Source: Tindallia sp. MSAO_Bac2
GTDB taxonomy: Bacteria > Bacillota > Clostridia > Peptostreptococcales > Tindalliaceae
NCBI GenBank assembly: GCA_003838145.1
Contig: QYZZ01000029.1
Location: 1-50,297, forward strand
Length of the DNA: 50,297 nucleotides
Direction: 5' to 3'
The position numbers and the translations under genes were made by a program. This document shows, one piece after another, positions 33,611 through 40,575 of the stretch. The stretch's first letter is position 1. Each line of letters opens with the position of its first letter. The notes under the pieces are model-generated. The model did no database searches. It saw only the letters and a program-made list of their open reading frames with translations, and was not told the origin of the DNA.

Positions 33611-34096
33611 CTTTCAACCACCCTTTCATTCATTGTTTTCATTATATCCATCCTTTCTGGCATTTAAATACCGTCTGAATTGTTAATTAATTCACATTTA
33701 AGTGTAGCACAGCGTATCAGAACAAACCAATAGAATTATCTGATAGGCTTATCACGATTATCTTTCTCACTACGTTTCACATTTGTCGGGATGAACGCGG
33801 CATAAAAGATAAGATATTATTTTCATTGCCATTAAGATACTATTAAAAGAGAGGACTGGCATTGCTCCCAAAGGAAAATAAGGTTACAATAACTACTAAA
33901 GAGGCAAAGCGCTCCTTAATTGATAATTGATAATTGATAATAGACAATGCGAAAAACAATTGATAATTGACAATGCGAAAAACAATTGATAATTGACAAT
34001 TGATAATGGATAATTAAGGTCAAATTCTTGTATGGGTCAGAACATAGGTAACAAAGATGGTTCAATAAAATAGAAAGAAGGATATGGAGGTTTAAT
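33611..34096. other. 486-base divergent intergenic region
   Basis: Lies between the starts of the formate dehydrogenase and the PP-loop-like gene. The left part has an inverted repeat TATCAGA (33715-33721)/TCTGATA (33739-33745) that could be an operator for the dehydrogenase. The right part is filled by repeat copy C. I see no open reading frame with a ribosome site. Confidence 0.5.
33911..34026 (-). repeat. Interspersed AT-rich repeat, copy C (expanded, reverse orientation)
   Basis: Contains three successive AATTGATAATTGA-type blocks, two of them joined by CAATGCGAAAAACAATTG, and ends GATAATGGATAATTAAGGTCAA, the reverse complement of the usual left end. It looks like an internally amplified version of the element. 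Confidence 0.85.
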
Positions 34097-34900
34097 ATGA
34101 TTCGCCATAATACACCAACAGAAGTGGTGCGGGAAACAATCGAAAAACTGCCGAAAGACACCGTTATCGGAGAATTTGCCGGTCGGGATAGTGTGGCCGC
34201 CATCATGGAAGCCCTAAAAAATCCGGCGGTTAAACATATATTACCAGTGGTGACCTTTGCGCCAACGGAATATGGCAGCGAAAAGGAGCTGGAAGTGAAT
34301 TACCACCGAATGGTGGAAGTGGTGAAGGAGCGGTATGGAAGGGAAAAGCAGATTTATCCCTTGCTTTACTACAGTTCCTTGCCGCTGTGGCGGCTCCTCA
34401 ACGGCCGTTACGTCATGCAGCTGCAACGGGAATTTGAATTTTATACCCCCTGCATTGGCTGTCATGTCTATTTCCACCTGGCAAGAATTCCCCTGGCGAA
34501 ACAGCTGGGAAAAAAAATCATTGCCGGTGAACGGGAAAGCCATGGGGGAAAAATCAAGGTAAACCAGATGAAGGACTGCCTTGACAGCTATCAGCGAATC
34601 CTTCAGGCGCTGGATGTCGAACTGATGCTGCCCATACGAAGGGTGGAAAGCGGCGAAGAAGTGGAGGAGCTCATCGGATGGAACTGGGCGGCAGAGGAAG
34701 AACAACCGGTCTGCCTCTTTAGCGGCAATTACCGGGATCATGAAGGCAATGCCATCTATGACCGCCAGAACATCCAACGCTTTCTGACAGCGTTTCTGGA
34801 ACCTTTGTCCACCTATATTGGAAAATATTATCAGGAAAACCCGGCCATTACAGAAAAAGAACTGGAAGCCCTATTTTCAGCCTGGGAGGCACAACGATGA
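34097..34900 (+). CDS. Uncharacterised PP-loop-like protein of the lar cluster
   Basis: 267 residues. I do not recognise a named family with certainty. The segment IGEFAGRDSVAAIMEAL near residue 24 resembles a PP-loop (SGGxDS) with GRDS in place of GGxDS, suggesting an ATP-pyrophosphatase/HUP fold. A CxxC pair in YTPCIGCHVYFHLAR (near 117-120), then KKIIAGERESHGGKIK, could bind metal or a cluster. AGGTT precedes the ATG. The stop overlaps the start of the phosphoglycerate mutase gene (ATGA), and lar cofactor genes follow, so a role in sulfur or nucleotide chemistry is possible but unproven. Confidence 0.6.
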   Translation: MIRHNTPTEVVRETIEKLPKDTVIGEFAGRDSVAAIMEALKNPAVKHILPVVTFAPTEYGSEKELEVNYHRMVEVVKERYGREKQIYPLLYYSSLPLWRLLNGRYVMQLQREFEFYTPCIGCHVYFHLARIPLAKQLGKKIIAGERESHGGKIKVNQMKDCLDSYQRILQALDVELMLPIRRVESGEEVEELIGWNWAAEEEQPVCLFSGNYRDHEGNAIYDRQNIQRFLTAFLEPLSTYIGKYYQENPAITEKELEALFSAWEAQR

Positions 34901-36162
34901 AAACCATACTGGTACTACTGGACGGACTATCCGACCGGCCGCAAAAGGCATTAAACGGGAGAACACCCTTGCAGGCAGCCAATACTCCTAATATGGACGC
35001 CCTGGCAGCTATCTCAGAAACCGGCACCATGATTCCCTGGAAGCCGGGCATTCCCTTGGGTACGGAAGCGGCTCATTTCGGTCTGATGGGATACCCGATG
35101 GAAGCCTTTCCCGGAAGAGGCATCATTAGCGCCTTAACCCTGGAAGAGGAACTGGAGGAAGAAACCCTTTATTTGATGAAAACCTGGGCCTGCCTGGATA
35201 AAACCGAAGAAGGATACCAGGTGCTTGAACGGGATTTGAATGATCTGACAAGGGAAGAAGTGCAGGCCCTCAGCCAGTGTCTGCCAAAAGAAATGGAGGG
35301 TATTTCCATCCGATGGCGGCAACAGGAAGGACCTCACAGCCTTCTACTGCTGAATGGAGAAAACCTGGATCACCGGGTATCCGACAGCGACCCCTTTTAT
35401 CCGGAGGGCTGGCTGCATCGGGTCATGCCTTTTGAAACACAGGATGCACCAGCGGTGAAAACGGCCGCATTTTTGAATCGATACATTTTATCAGTAATGG
35501 AATCCCTGGAAAACCATCCGGTAAACCTGGCCCGAAAGACAAGAGGGCAACAACCAGCCAATGGCATCCTGACCAAATGGGCCGGCAGAAAAACCACCAT
35601 GGAGCCTTTTCCGGAGCGATACGGCATGAAAGGCGTTATGGTAGCAGGCACCAAGCTGCTGAAAGGCGTGGCGAAGCTGATTGGCATGGACTATGTGCGC
35701 TATTCCACTTTTCAGGAAGGCATCCGATGGGCGCTGCAGGATAAGGAGTATGATTACATTCATCTGCACAACAAAAAGCCGGACGATGCCTCTCATACTA
35801 TGGGGCCGGTTGCTAAAATGAAAATCATCGAGGAAATCGACCAACAACTGGGAGAATTGATAGAAGCAGTAAAAAAAAGAGACATCCTGCTGGTGATTAC
35901 CAGTGACCATACCACCGCCAGTGATGGCACCATGATTCACACCGGCGATCCGGTACCCATTCTGTTTCACGGAAAAACCGTGCGACCTGATGAAGTCACT
36001 CAATTTGATGAAACCAGCTGTACCGGTGGCAGCATTCGGATGACCGGCACGGATTTAATTTCCCTGATTATGAACTATACGGAACGCAGCATCTTTTTCA
36101 GTTATCGGATGGGCAGTCGGGAAGTGCGGTATGTTCCTTCTGGCGTGCCCAAATTACAGTAA
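34897..36162 (+). CDS. apgM: Archaeal-type cofactor-independent phosphoglycerate mutase (ApgM family)
   Basis: 421 residues, alkaline-phosphatase superfamily. The metal site begins with LVLLDGLSDRP (Asp) and the nucleophile region TPNMDALA; further metal ligands are in LHNKKPDDASHTMGP and ITSDHTTASDG, with FHGKTVRPDEV near the end. Archaeal ApgM interconverts 3- and 2-phosphoglycerate. Together with the archaeal-type GAPDH and PGK at 5-7.3 kb it would make a contiguous set of lower-glycolysis steps. It overlaps the upstream gene by 4 bases. Related proteins have other phosphonate or phosphoester roles, so mutase activity is likely, not certain. Confidence 0.85.
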   Translation: MKTILVLLDGLSDRPQKALNGRTPLQAANTPNMDALAAISETGTMIPWKPGIPLGTEAAHFGLMGYPMEAFPGRGIISALTLEEELEEETLYLMKTWACLDKTEEGYQVLERDLNDLTREEVQALSQCLPKEMEGISIRWRQQEGPHSLLLLNGENLDHRVSDSDPFYPEGWLHRVMPFETQDAPAVKTAAFLNRYILSVMESLENHPVNLARKTRGQQPANGILTKWAGRKTTMEPFPERYGMKGVMVAGTKLLKGVAKLIGMDYVRYSTFQEGIRWALQDKEYDYIHLHNKKPDDASHTMGPVAKMKIIEEIDQQLGELIEAVKKRDILLVITSDHTTASDGTMIHTGDPVPILFHGKTVRPDEVTQFDETSCTGGSIRMTGTDLISLIMNYTERSIFFSYRMGSREVRYVPSGVPKLQ

Positions 36163-36220
36163 CTATTATTGTGCAGGAACCAGCCAATATCCTGTAAACT
36201 AACTCGGGGAGGTGTAACAA

Positions 36221-37081
36221 GTGAACAAAACAATAAATGCAGTTACGTTAAAAAAATACGATAAACTTATTGAGATATTAAAAGAACTGAATTCTGTCGC
36301 CGTTGCTTTTTCCGGCGGAGTGGACAGCAGCTTTCTGCTTCATACGGCAAAGGAAGCTTTGGGGGAAAAGGTAATGGCTATCACCGTTATTGCCTCCATG
36401 GTGCCTGAGCAGGAACAGCAGCGAGCCGTGCAAATGGCGAAAGAAACCGGTGTCTATCATCGCTTGATGCCGGGCAACGAAGAAGCAGAACCAAGGATTG
36501 CAGAAAACTCTCCCGAAAGGTGCTATTATTGCAAAAGACATCTCTTTACCATGATGAAAGCCATGACAGAGGAAGAAGGCTTTGCCTACCTGGTGGATGG
36601 AACCAATGCAGATGATGCCAGCGATTATCGTCCTGGGCGTAAAGCACTTAAGGAACTCCAAATCAGAAGTCCTCTTGAGGAAGCCGGTCTGACAAAAGAC
36701 GAAATACGTCAGCTATCCAAAGAAGCTGGCCTGTCCACCTGGAATTTACCGGCCATGGCCTGCCTGGCCTCCCGAATTCCCTATGGAACGCAAATTACAG
36801 CAGAAAAGCTTCGGCGTATCGAATCCTGCGAAGCCTTTCTGCTGGAACTTGGCTATCGGGAATTCCGGGTGCGGGACCATGGTGAAGTAGCCCGGATAGA
36901 ACTAGGTTATTCAGAGATGCCGGGATTCTTACGATCCGGCGGGCATCAGGAAGAAATCATCCGGCACTTTAAAGTCGCCGGCTTCAAATATATCTCCCTG
37001 GATCTGGAAGGATATCGGACGGGAAGCATGAATGAAGGAAAGTGGAAAGTGGAAAGTGGAAAGTGGAAAGTAGAAAGCTGA
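36221..37081 (+). CDS. larE: LarE, ATP-dependent sacrificial sulfur transferase
   Basis: 286 residues starting at a GTG with GGGGAGGTG upstream. The PP-loop FSGGVDSSFLLH (residues 30-41) adenylates the biscarboxylated nicotinate mononucleotide made by LarB; sulfur is then inserted. The key Cys181 lies in AMACLASRIPYG, and Cys101/Cys104 in ERCYYCKRH. Together these three could hold a 4Fe-4S cluster as in cluster-type LarE, which would make sulfur transfer catalytic rather than sacrificial. The extreme C-terminus (GKWKVESGKWKVES) is encoded by a short tandem repeat and is not conserved. It feeds cofactor to LarA at 9.2 kb. Confidence 0.9.
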   Translation: MNKTINAVTLKKYDKLIEILKELNSVAVAFSGGVDSSFLLHTAKEALGEKVMAITVIASMVPEQEQQRAVQMAKETGVYHRLMPGNEEAEPRIAENSPERCYYCKRHLFTMMKAMTEEEGFAYLVDGTNADDASDYRPGRKALKELQIRSPLEEAGLTKDEIRQLSKEAGLSTWNLPAMACLASRIPYGTQITAEKLRRIESCEAFLLELGYREFRVRDHGEVARIELGYSEMPGFLRSGGHQEEIIRHFKVAGFKYISLDLEGYRTGSMNEGKWKVESGKWKVES

Positions 37082-37083
37082 AA
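37037..37083 (+). repeat. 7-bp tandem repeat (GTGGAAA) at the larE 3' end
   Basis: About five units of GTGGAAA, the last ones degenerate, running across the larE stop codon. Because 3 x 7 bases is 7 codons, the repeat encodes a heptapeptide period (GKWKVES). Length change here would alter the LarE tail or its reading frame. Confidence 0.85.
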
Positions 37084-37112
37084 GCCTGTGCCCGGAACGG
37101 GTATTGAAAGTT

Positions 37113-37135
37113 CCCTCTCCCCTGGCGGGAGAGGG
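37113..37135. repeat. REP-like palindrome between larE and larB
   Basis: CCCTCTCCC (37113-37121) and GGGAGAGGG (37127-37135) form a perfect 9-bp stem around CTGGC, followed by TCAGGGTGAGGGGGA. The pattern strongly resembles REP-type elements common in Gammaproteobacteria. It has no T-run and lies in the 211-base gap, which shows no open reading frame of its own. Confidence 0.75.
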
Positions 37136-37292
37136 TCAGGGTGAGGGGGACAAAAAACAGATCCTTGTCCTTCACCACTACTAGGGTGCAGAGAACAGGT
37201 TAATAAAAGACAGGCACCGTGGGTTAGCTCCGTCCCCATTGTGCCTGCTAACAAGCCGCTTCCGGCGGTATTGATGGAAAGGAAAAACACCA

Positions 37293-38057
37293 ATGAAAGA
37301 AAAAGAATTGACGCAATTATTGGAACAATACAAGAAAGATGAAGTGCCCCTGAGTGATGTGATGATGGAACTGAAAAAAGCGCCTTTTGCCAATCTGGAA
37401 TATGCCCGGATTGATCATCACCGAAGCCTCCGAAACGGTGCCAGTGAAGTGATTTATTGCCAGGGAAAATCTCTGGAGCATATTAAAGGCATCGTCATGC
37501 ATATGCTGGAAAAGGGCGGTATCAATATTCTGGGAACCCGTGCAACCCGTGAGATGGCGGATGCAGTAAGTCAGGTAACGGAAGATGTGGAATACTATGA
37601 AGATTCTCGCTTATTTGTCGTAAATCGAAAAACTGAAGCCATAACCAGCAACAATATCCTGGTGGTGACTGGCGGCACAGCGGATATTCCGGTGGCAGAA
37701 GAGGCTGCCATAACTGCAGAAGTACTGGGAAATAAGGTGGAGCGGCTTTATGACGTCGGAGTAGCCGGACTCCACCGTCTTACGTCTAACCTGGACATAC
37801 TTTTGAAGGCCAATGTGGTCATCGCAGTTGCCGGCATGGAAGGAGCCCTGGCCAGTGTGGTGGGAGGTCTTGTGGACAAGCCGGTGATTGCGGTCCCCAC
37901 CAGTGTTGGATACGGTGCCAGTTTTGGCGGTGTATCTGCGCTTCTTACCATGTTAAACTCCTGCGCCTCCGGCGTCAGTGTTGTTAATATTGATAACGGC
38001 TTTGGTGCTGCCTATCTGGCCAGTATGATCAACCATATGACAGAGGAGAAGTCATAA
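37293..38057 (+). CDS. larB: LarB, nickel-pincer cofactor synthase (carboxylase/hydrolase)
   Basis: 254 residues. LarB carboxylates the nicotinate ring of NaAD and hydrolyses it to biscarboxylated mononucleotide, the first step of nickel-pincer cofactor synthesis. The N-terminal domain shows EYARIDHHRSLRNGASEVIYC, and the PurE-like C-terminal domain has VVTGGTADIPVAEEAA, YDVGVAGLHRL, AVAGMEGALASVVGGL and VPTSVGYGASFGGVSAL. It is placed between larE and larC, consistent with one operon. Confidence 0.95.
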   Translation: MKEKELTQLLEQYKKDEVPLSDVMMELKKAPFANLEYARIDHHRSLRNGASEVIYCQGKSLEHIKGIVMHMLEKGGINILGTRATREMADAVSQVTEDVEYYEDSRLFVVNRKTEAITSNNILVVTGGTADIPVAEEAAITAEVLGNKVERLYDVGVAGLHRLTSNLDILLKANVVIAVAGMEGALASVVGGLVDKPVIAVPTSVGYGASFGGVSALLTMLNSCASGVSVVNIDNGFGAAYLASMINHMTEEKS

Positions 38058-38093
38058 CGCCTCAGCGGCAATTTGAAATAAAGGAGGAAAACT

Positions 38094-39430
38094 ATGAAAA
38101 TACTATACCTGGACTGCTTTGCCGGTATCAGCGGGGATATGACCTTGGGGGCTTTTCTGGATTTGGGTGTCAGTGAAAAGGCCCTGCGGGATGGATTTTC
38201 CCAGCTGAAAGAGGTTGACGGCTATCAACTGAAGATCGAAAAAACCATAAAAAGCGGCATTAGCGGAACAAAAGTCGATATTATCCTGGATGAGGAAACG
38301 GATCATCACCATGAAAAAGATCATGAACAACCTCATGGACATCATCACGATCATAAACATGATCATACTCATGATCACAATCACGACCACAGCCACGACC
38401 ATGATCACTCCGAAGAGCATGCCCATTCCTGCCACCATGATCACCCTCACGAACACAGCCATGATGTGAATCTGGCAGCGGTGGAGAAAATAATTGATAA
38501 CAGCGGACTGGCGGAGGATGTGAAAGCACTGAGTAAAAAAATCTTTCGCTATGTGGCAGCAGCGGAAGCGAAAGTCCATGGTAAACTCATAGAAGAAGTT
38601 CATTTCCATGAAGTGGGTGCGGTGGACTCCATTCTGGATATTGTTGGAACGGCTATCTGTCTTCATGAATTGAAGGTGGACAAAATCCTTGCCTCTCCCA
38701 TACACACCGGAACAGGTTTTGTGAACTGCCAGCATGGCATGATTCCGGTACCGGTACCGGCAACCCTGGAAATACTGAAAGAAAATAAGATTCCATTTTA
38801 CAGCACGGGTATTCGCCGGGAACTGGTGACGCCTACTGGAGCCGCCATTATAGCCGGCCTGGCAGATGAATTTGGTTCCATGCCGGAAATGGAAGCGGAA
38901 GCCATCGGCTATGGAGCAGGAACAAGGGACTTGGAAATTCCCAACATGCTGCGGATGGTAATGGGCGAAAAAAAAAAGACCATGACCAGGTCCTGATCAT
39001 GGAAGCCAATATAGATGATATGTCAGGTGAGCTTCTGGGGCATGCCATGCAGCTTCTTCTGGAAGCCGGTGCCCGGGATGTGTTCTTTACACCCATTTAT
39101 ATGAAAAAAAACCGGCCGGCCACCAAGCTGGAAGTAATCTGCGACGAAGTACACAAAGAATCATTGCAGGAAATACTATTAAAAGATACTTCTACTATAG
39201 GCATCCGTATGCATAAAGCAGACCGCTTGGTTATGCAGCGGGAAAGCATGATCGTAAAAACCCGGTACGGAATCCTAAGGGTGAAAAAAGCCACCTGGCA
39301 CCATATTGTTAAATATGCTCCTGAATATGAGGATTGCCGCAAGGCAGCATTAAAGCACGGAGTTTCACTGGCGGAAGTATACCGGATTGCTCAGGAAGCC
39401 TGTCAGACAACTAAGGAGGTTAAAGAATGA
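38094..39430 (+). CDS. larC: LarC, nickel insertion protein, made by -1 frameshift (larC1 + larC2)
   Basis: LarC inserts nickel into the pincer nucleotide using CTP. The first frame (38094-38996) ends GEKKKTMTRS; the second (to 39430) supplies EANIDDMSGELLG, VFFTPIYMKKNRP and the C-terminal domain. Shifting -1 in the A-run at 38968-38977 gives KDHDQVLIMEANIDDMSG, the continuous LarC sequence, about 445 residues. LarC of L. plantarum is also made by programmed frameshifting, so this is likely functional and not a mutation. Residues about 67-120 are a long His/Asp-rich stretch, probably a nickel store. AGGAGG precedes the ATG; the stop overlaps the next start (ATGA). Confidence 0.93.
38968..39001 (+). 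promoter_or_regulatory. Programmed -1 frameshift signal in larC
   Basis: Ten A residues at 38968-38977 followed by G contain the slippery heptamer A AAA AAG at 38972-38978 in the zero frame. Two bases later CATGA-C-CAGG-T-CCTG-A-TCATG (38981-39001) is a near-perfect palindrome that can fold into a stimulatory stem. The zero-frame stop TGA (38994-38996) lies within it. An internal ATG at 38999 could also start LarC2 alone. Confidence 0.85.
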
Positions 39431-40422
39431 CAATTGAACTGGTTCATGCTTCACGAAACAGCTACGTTGAAAACATCTACCGCGGTGACGTGGTGGTGGT
39501 CAATCGGGAAGGAAGTATTCTCTTTGAACTGGGAGATGGAAAAAAACGATCCTATTGGCGTTCCTCTGCAAAGCCTTTTCAGATTTTACCTTTTGTCGAG
39601 GCCGGAGGAATAGAAAAATATAATATATCCGGGGAAGAGCTGGCATTGATGTGTGCATCCCACGGTGGTGAGCCGGAGCACGTGCAGGCAGTGGAAAAGC
39701 TGTTGCGGAAAATTGGGTTTTCGGAAGATGACCTTCGCTGTGGTGCTGCTGTTCCCATGTATCAGCCGGCAGCCAATGAAGTTCTGAGACAGCAGAAAAA
39801 ATGGACTCAGCTGCATAACTGTTGCTCTGGAAAACATGCCGGAATGCTGGCTATGGCAGATCTAAAAGGTTATTCCACGGAAAACTATGAGCGAATAGAG
39901 CATCCGGTGCAGCAGGAAGCGCTGCAGGTTACTTCTGAGTTTACAGATATACCAATGGAGGATATAGGCATTGGCGTTGATGGTTGTGGTGCTCCAATTT
40001 TTTATCTGCCTTTGGATAAAATGGCAAAAACCTATGCATTGCTGTCAGAACCGGAAATTCTATCAGACAAAAAAAGGTCTGATGCGTTGGTTGTAATTGG
40101 TAAAGCCATGACAGAGTACCCCTGGTATGTTGCAGGAACAGGACGTCTGGATACCATCCTGATGGAAGTCAGTAAAGGACGGCTGCTGGCGAAGCTGGGA
40201 GCTGACGGGGTATACTGCGTCAGCGTGATGGGCGAAGGCATTGGCATTGCCTTAAAAATAGAATGTGGTGTTATTCGGGCTATAGAACCGGTAATTGTTG
40301 AACTGCTTCGCCGCCTGGAATATATCAGCGATGCGGAAGCCCAGGAAATGTGTCGACAGCTGGACTTTGGCATTTACAATCATCGGAAGGAAGTTATTGG
40401 GATTTTGAAAACTATTTATTAA
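39427..40422 (+). CDS. Asparaginase II-family protein
   Basis: 331 residues, the size of Rhizobium etli-type L-asparaginase II (not related to E. coli AnsB). The signatures are YWRSSAKPFQILPFV, MCASHGGEPEH, HNCCSGKHAGMLA, VDGCGAPIFYLPL and VAGTGRLDTILME. Family members hydrolyse L-asparagine, though many are untested. It overlaps the larC stop by 4 bases, so it is translationally coupled to the lar operon, an unusual partner. It might instead act on a different amide. A DASS anion transporter follows. Confidence 0.9.
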   Translation: MTIELVHASRNSYVENIYRGDVVVVNREGSILFELGDGKKRSYWRSSAKPFQILPFVEAGGIEKYNISGEELALMCASHGGEPEHVQAVEKLLRKIGFSEDDLRCGAAVPMYQPAANEVLRQQKKWTQLHNCCSGKHAGMLAMADLKGYSTENYERIEHPVQQEALQVTSEFTDIPMEDIGIGVDGCGAPIFYLPLDKMAKTYALLSEPEILSDKKRSDALVVIGKAMTEYPWYVAGTGRLDTILMEVSKGRLLAKLGADGVYCVSVMGEGIGIALKIECGVIRAIEPVIVELLRRLEYISDAEAQEMCRQLDFGIYNHRKEVIGILKTIY

Positions 40423-40434
40423 GGTATAGGAAAT

Positions 40435-40489
40435 GGTACGAGTGCCCTGTGGGTACGAGTGCCCCGTGGGTACGAGTGCCCTGTGGGTA
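40435..40489 (+). repeat. 17-bp tandem repeat, 3.2 units
   Basis: GGTACGAGTGCCCTGTG is repeated at 40435, 40452 and 40469 (second unit has one change, CCCC for CCCT), with a further GGTA. It directly follows the asparaginase-family stop and precedes repeat copy D. No coding role is evident. Confidence 0.92.
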
Positions 40490-40490
40490 T

Positions 40491-40555
40491 TTGAATTTAA
40501 TTATCCATTATCAATCATCAATTATCAATTACAATAGACGCGAAGCGTCTTTGTA
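40491..40555 (+). repeat. Interspersed AT-rich repeat, copy D (complete)
   Basis: TTGAATTTAATTATCC, then TATCAATCATCAATTATCAATTA heptamers, then the hairpin ACAAT-AGACGC-GAA-GCGTCT-TTGT. It is one of the best copies and ends 3 bases before an ATG upstream of the DASS transporter's likely ribosome site. Confidence 0.9.
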
Positions 40556-40575
40556 CAATGATGGAGGCGACTTGT

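Noticed and set aside
33911-34026. CRISPR array suggested by repeated AATTGATAATTGA blocks.
   Set aside because: Units are short, irregular and AT-rich, without spacers of constant size or cas genes; they match the dispersed repeat family.
37113-37135. Intrinsic terminator between larE and larB.
   Set aside because: Strong stem but no T-run on either side, so a REP-like palindrome is the better description.
38999-39430. Treating larC2 as an independent gene starting at ATG 38999.
   Set aside because: No good ribosome site before it, and -1 slippage at the A-run restores the conserved LarC sequence through the junction.
40435-40489. CRISPR-like or phage attachment repeat.
   Set aside because: Units are directly adjacent 17-mers with no spacers and no integrase nearby.
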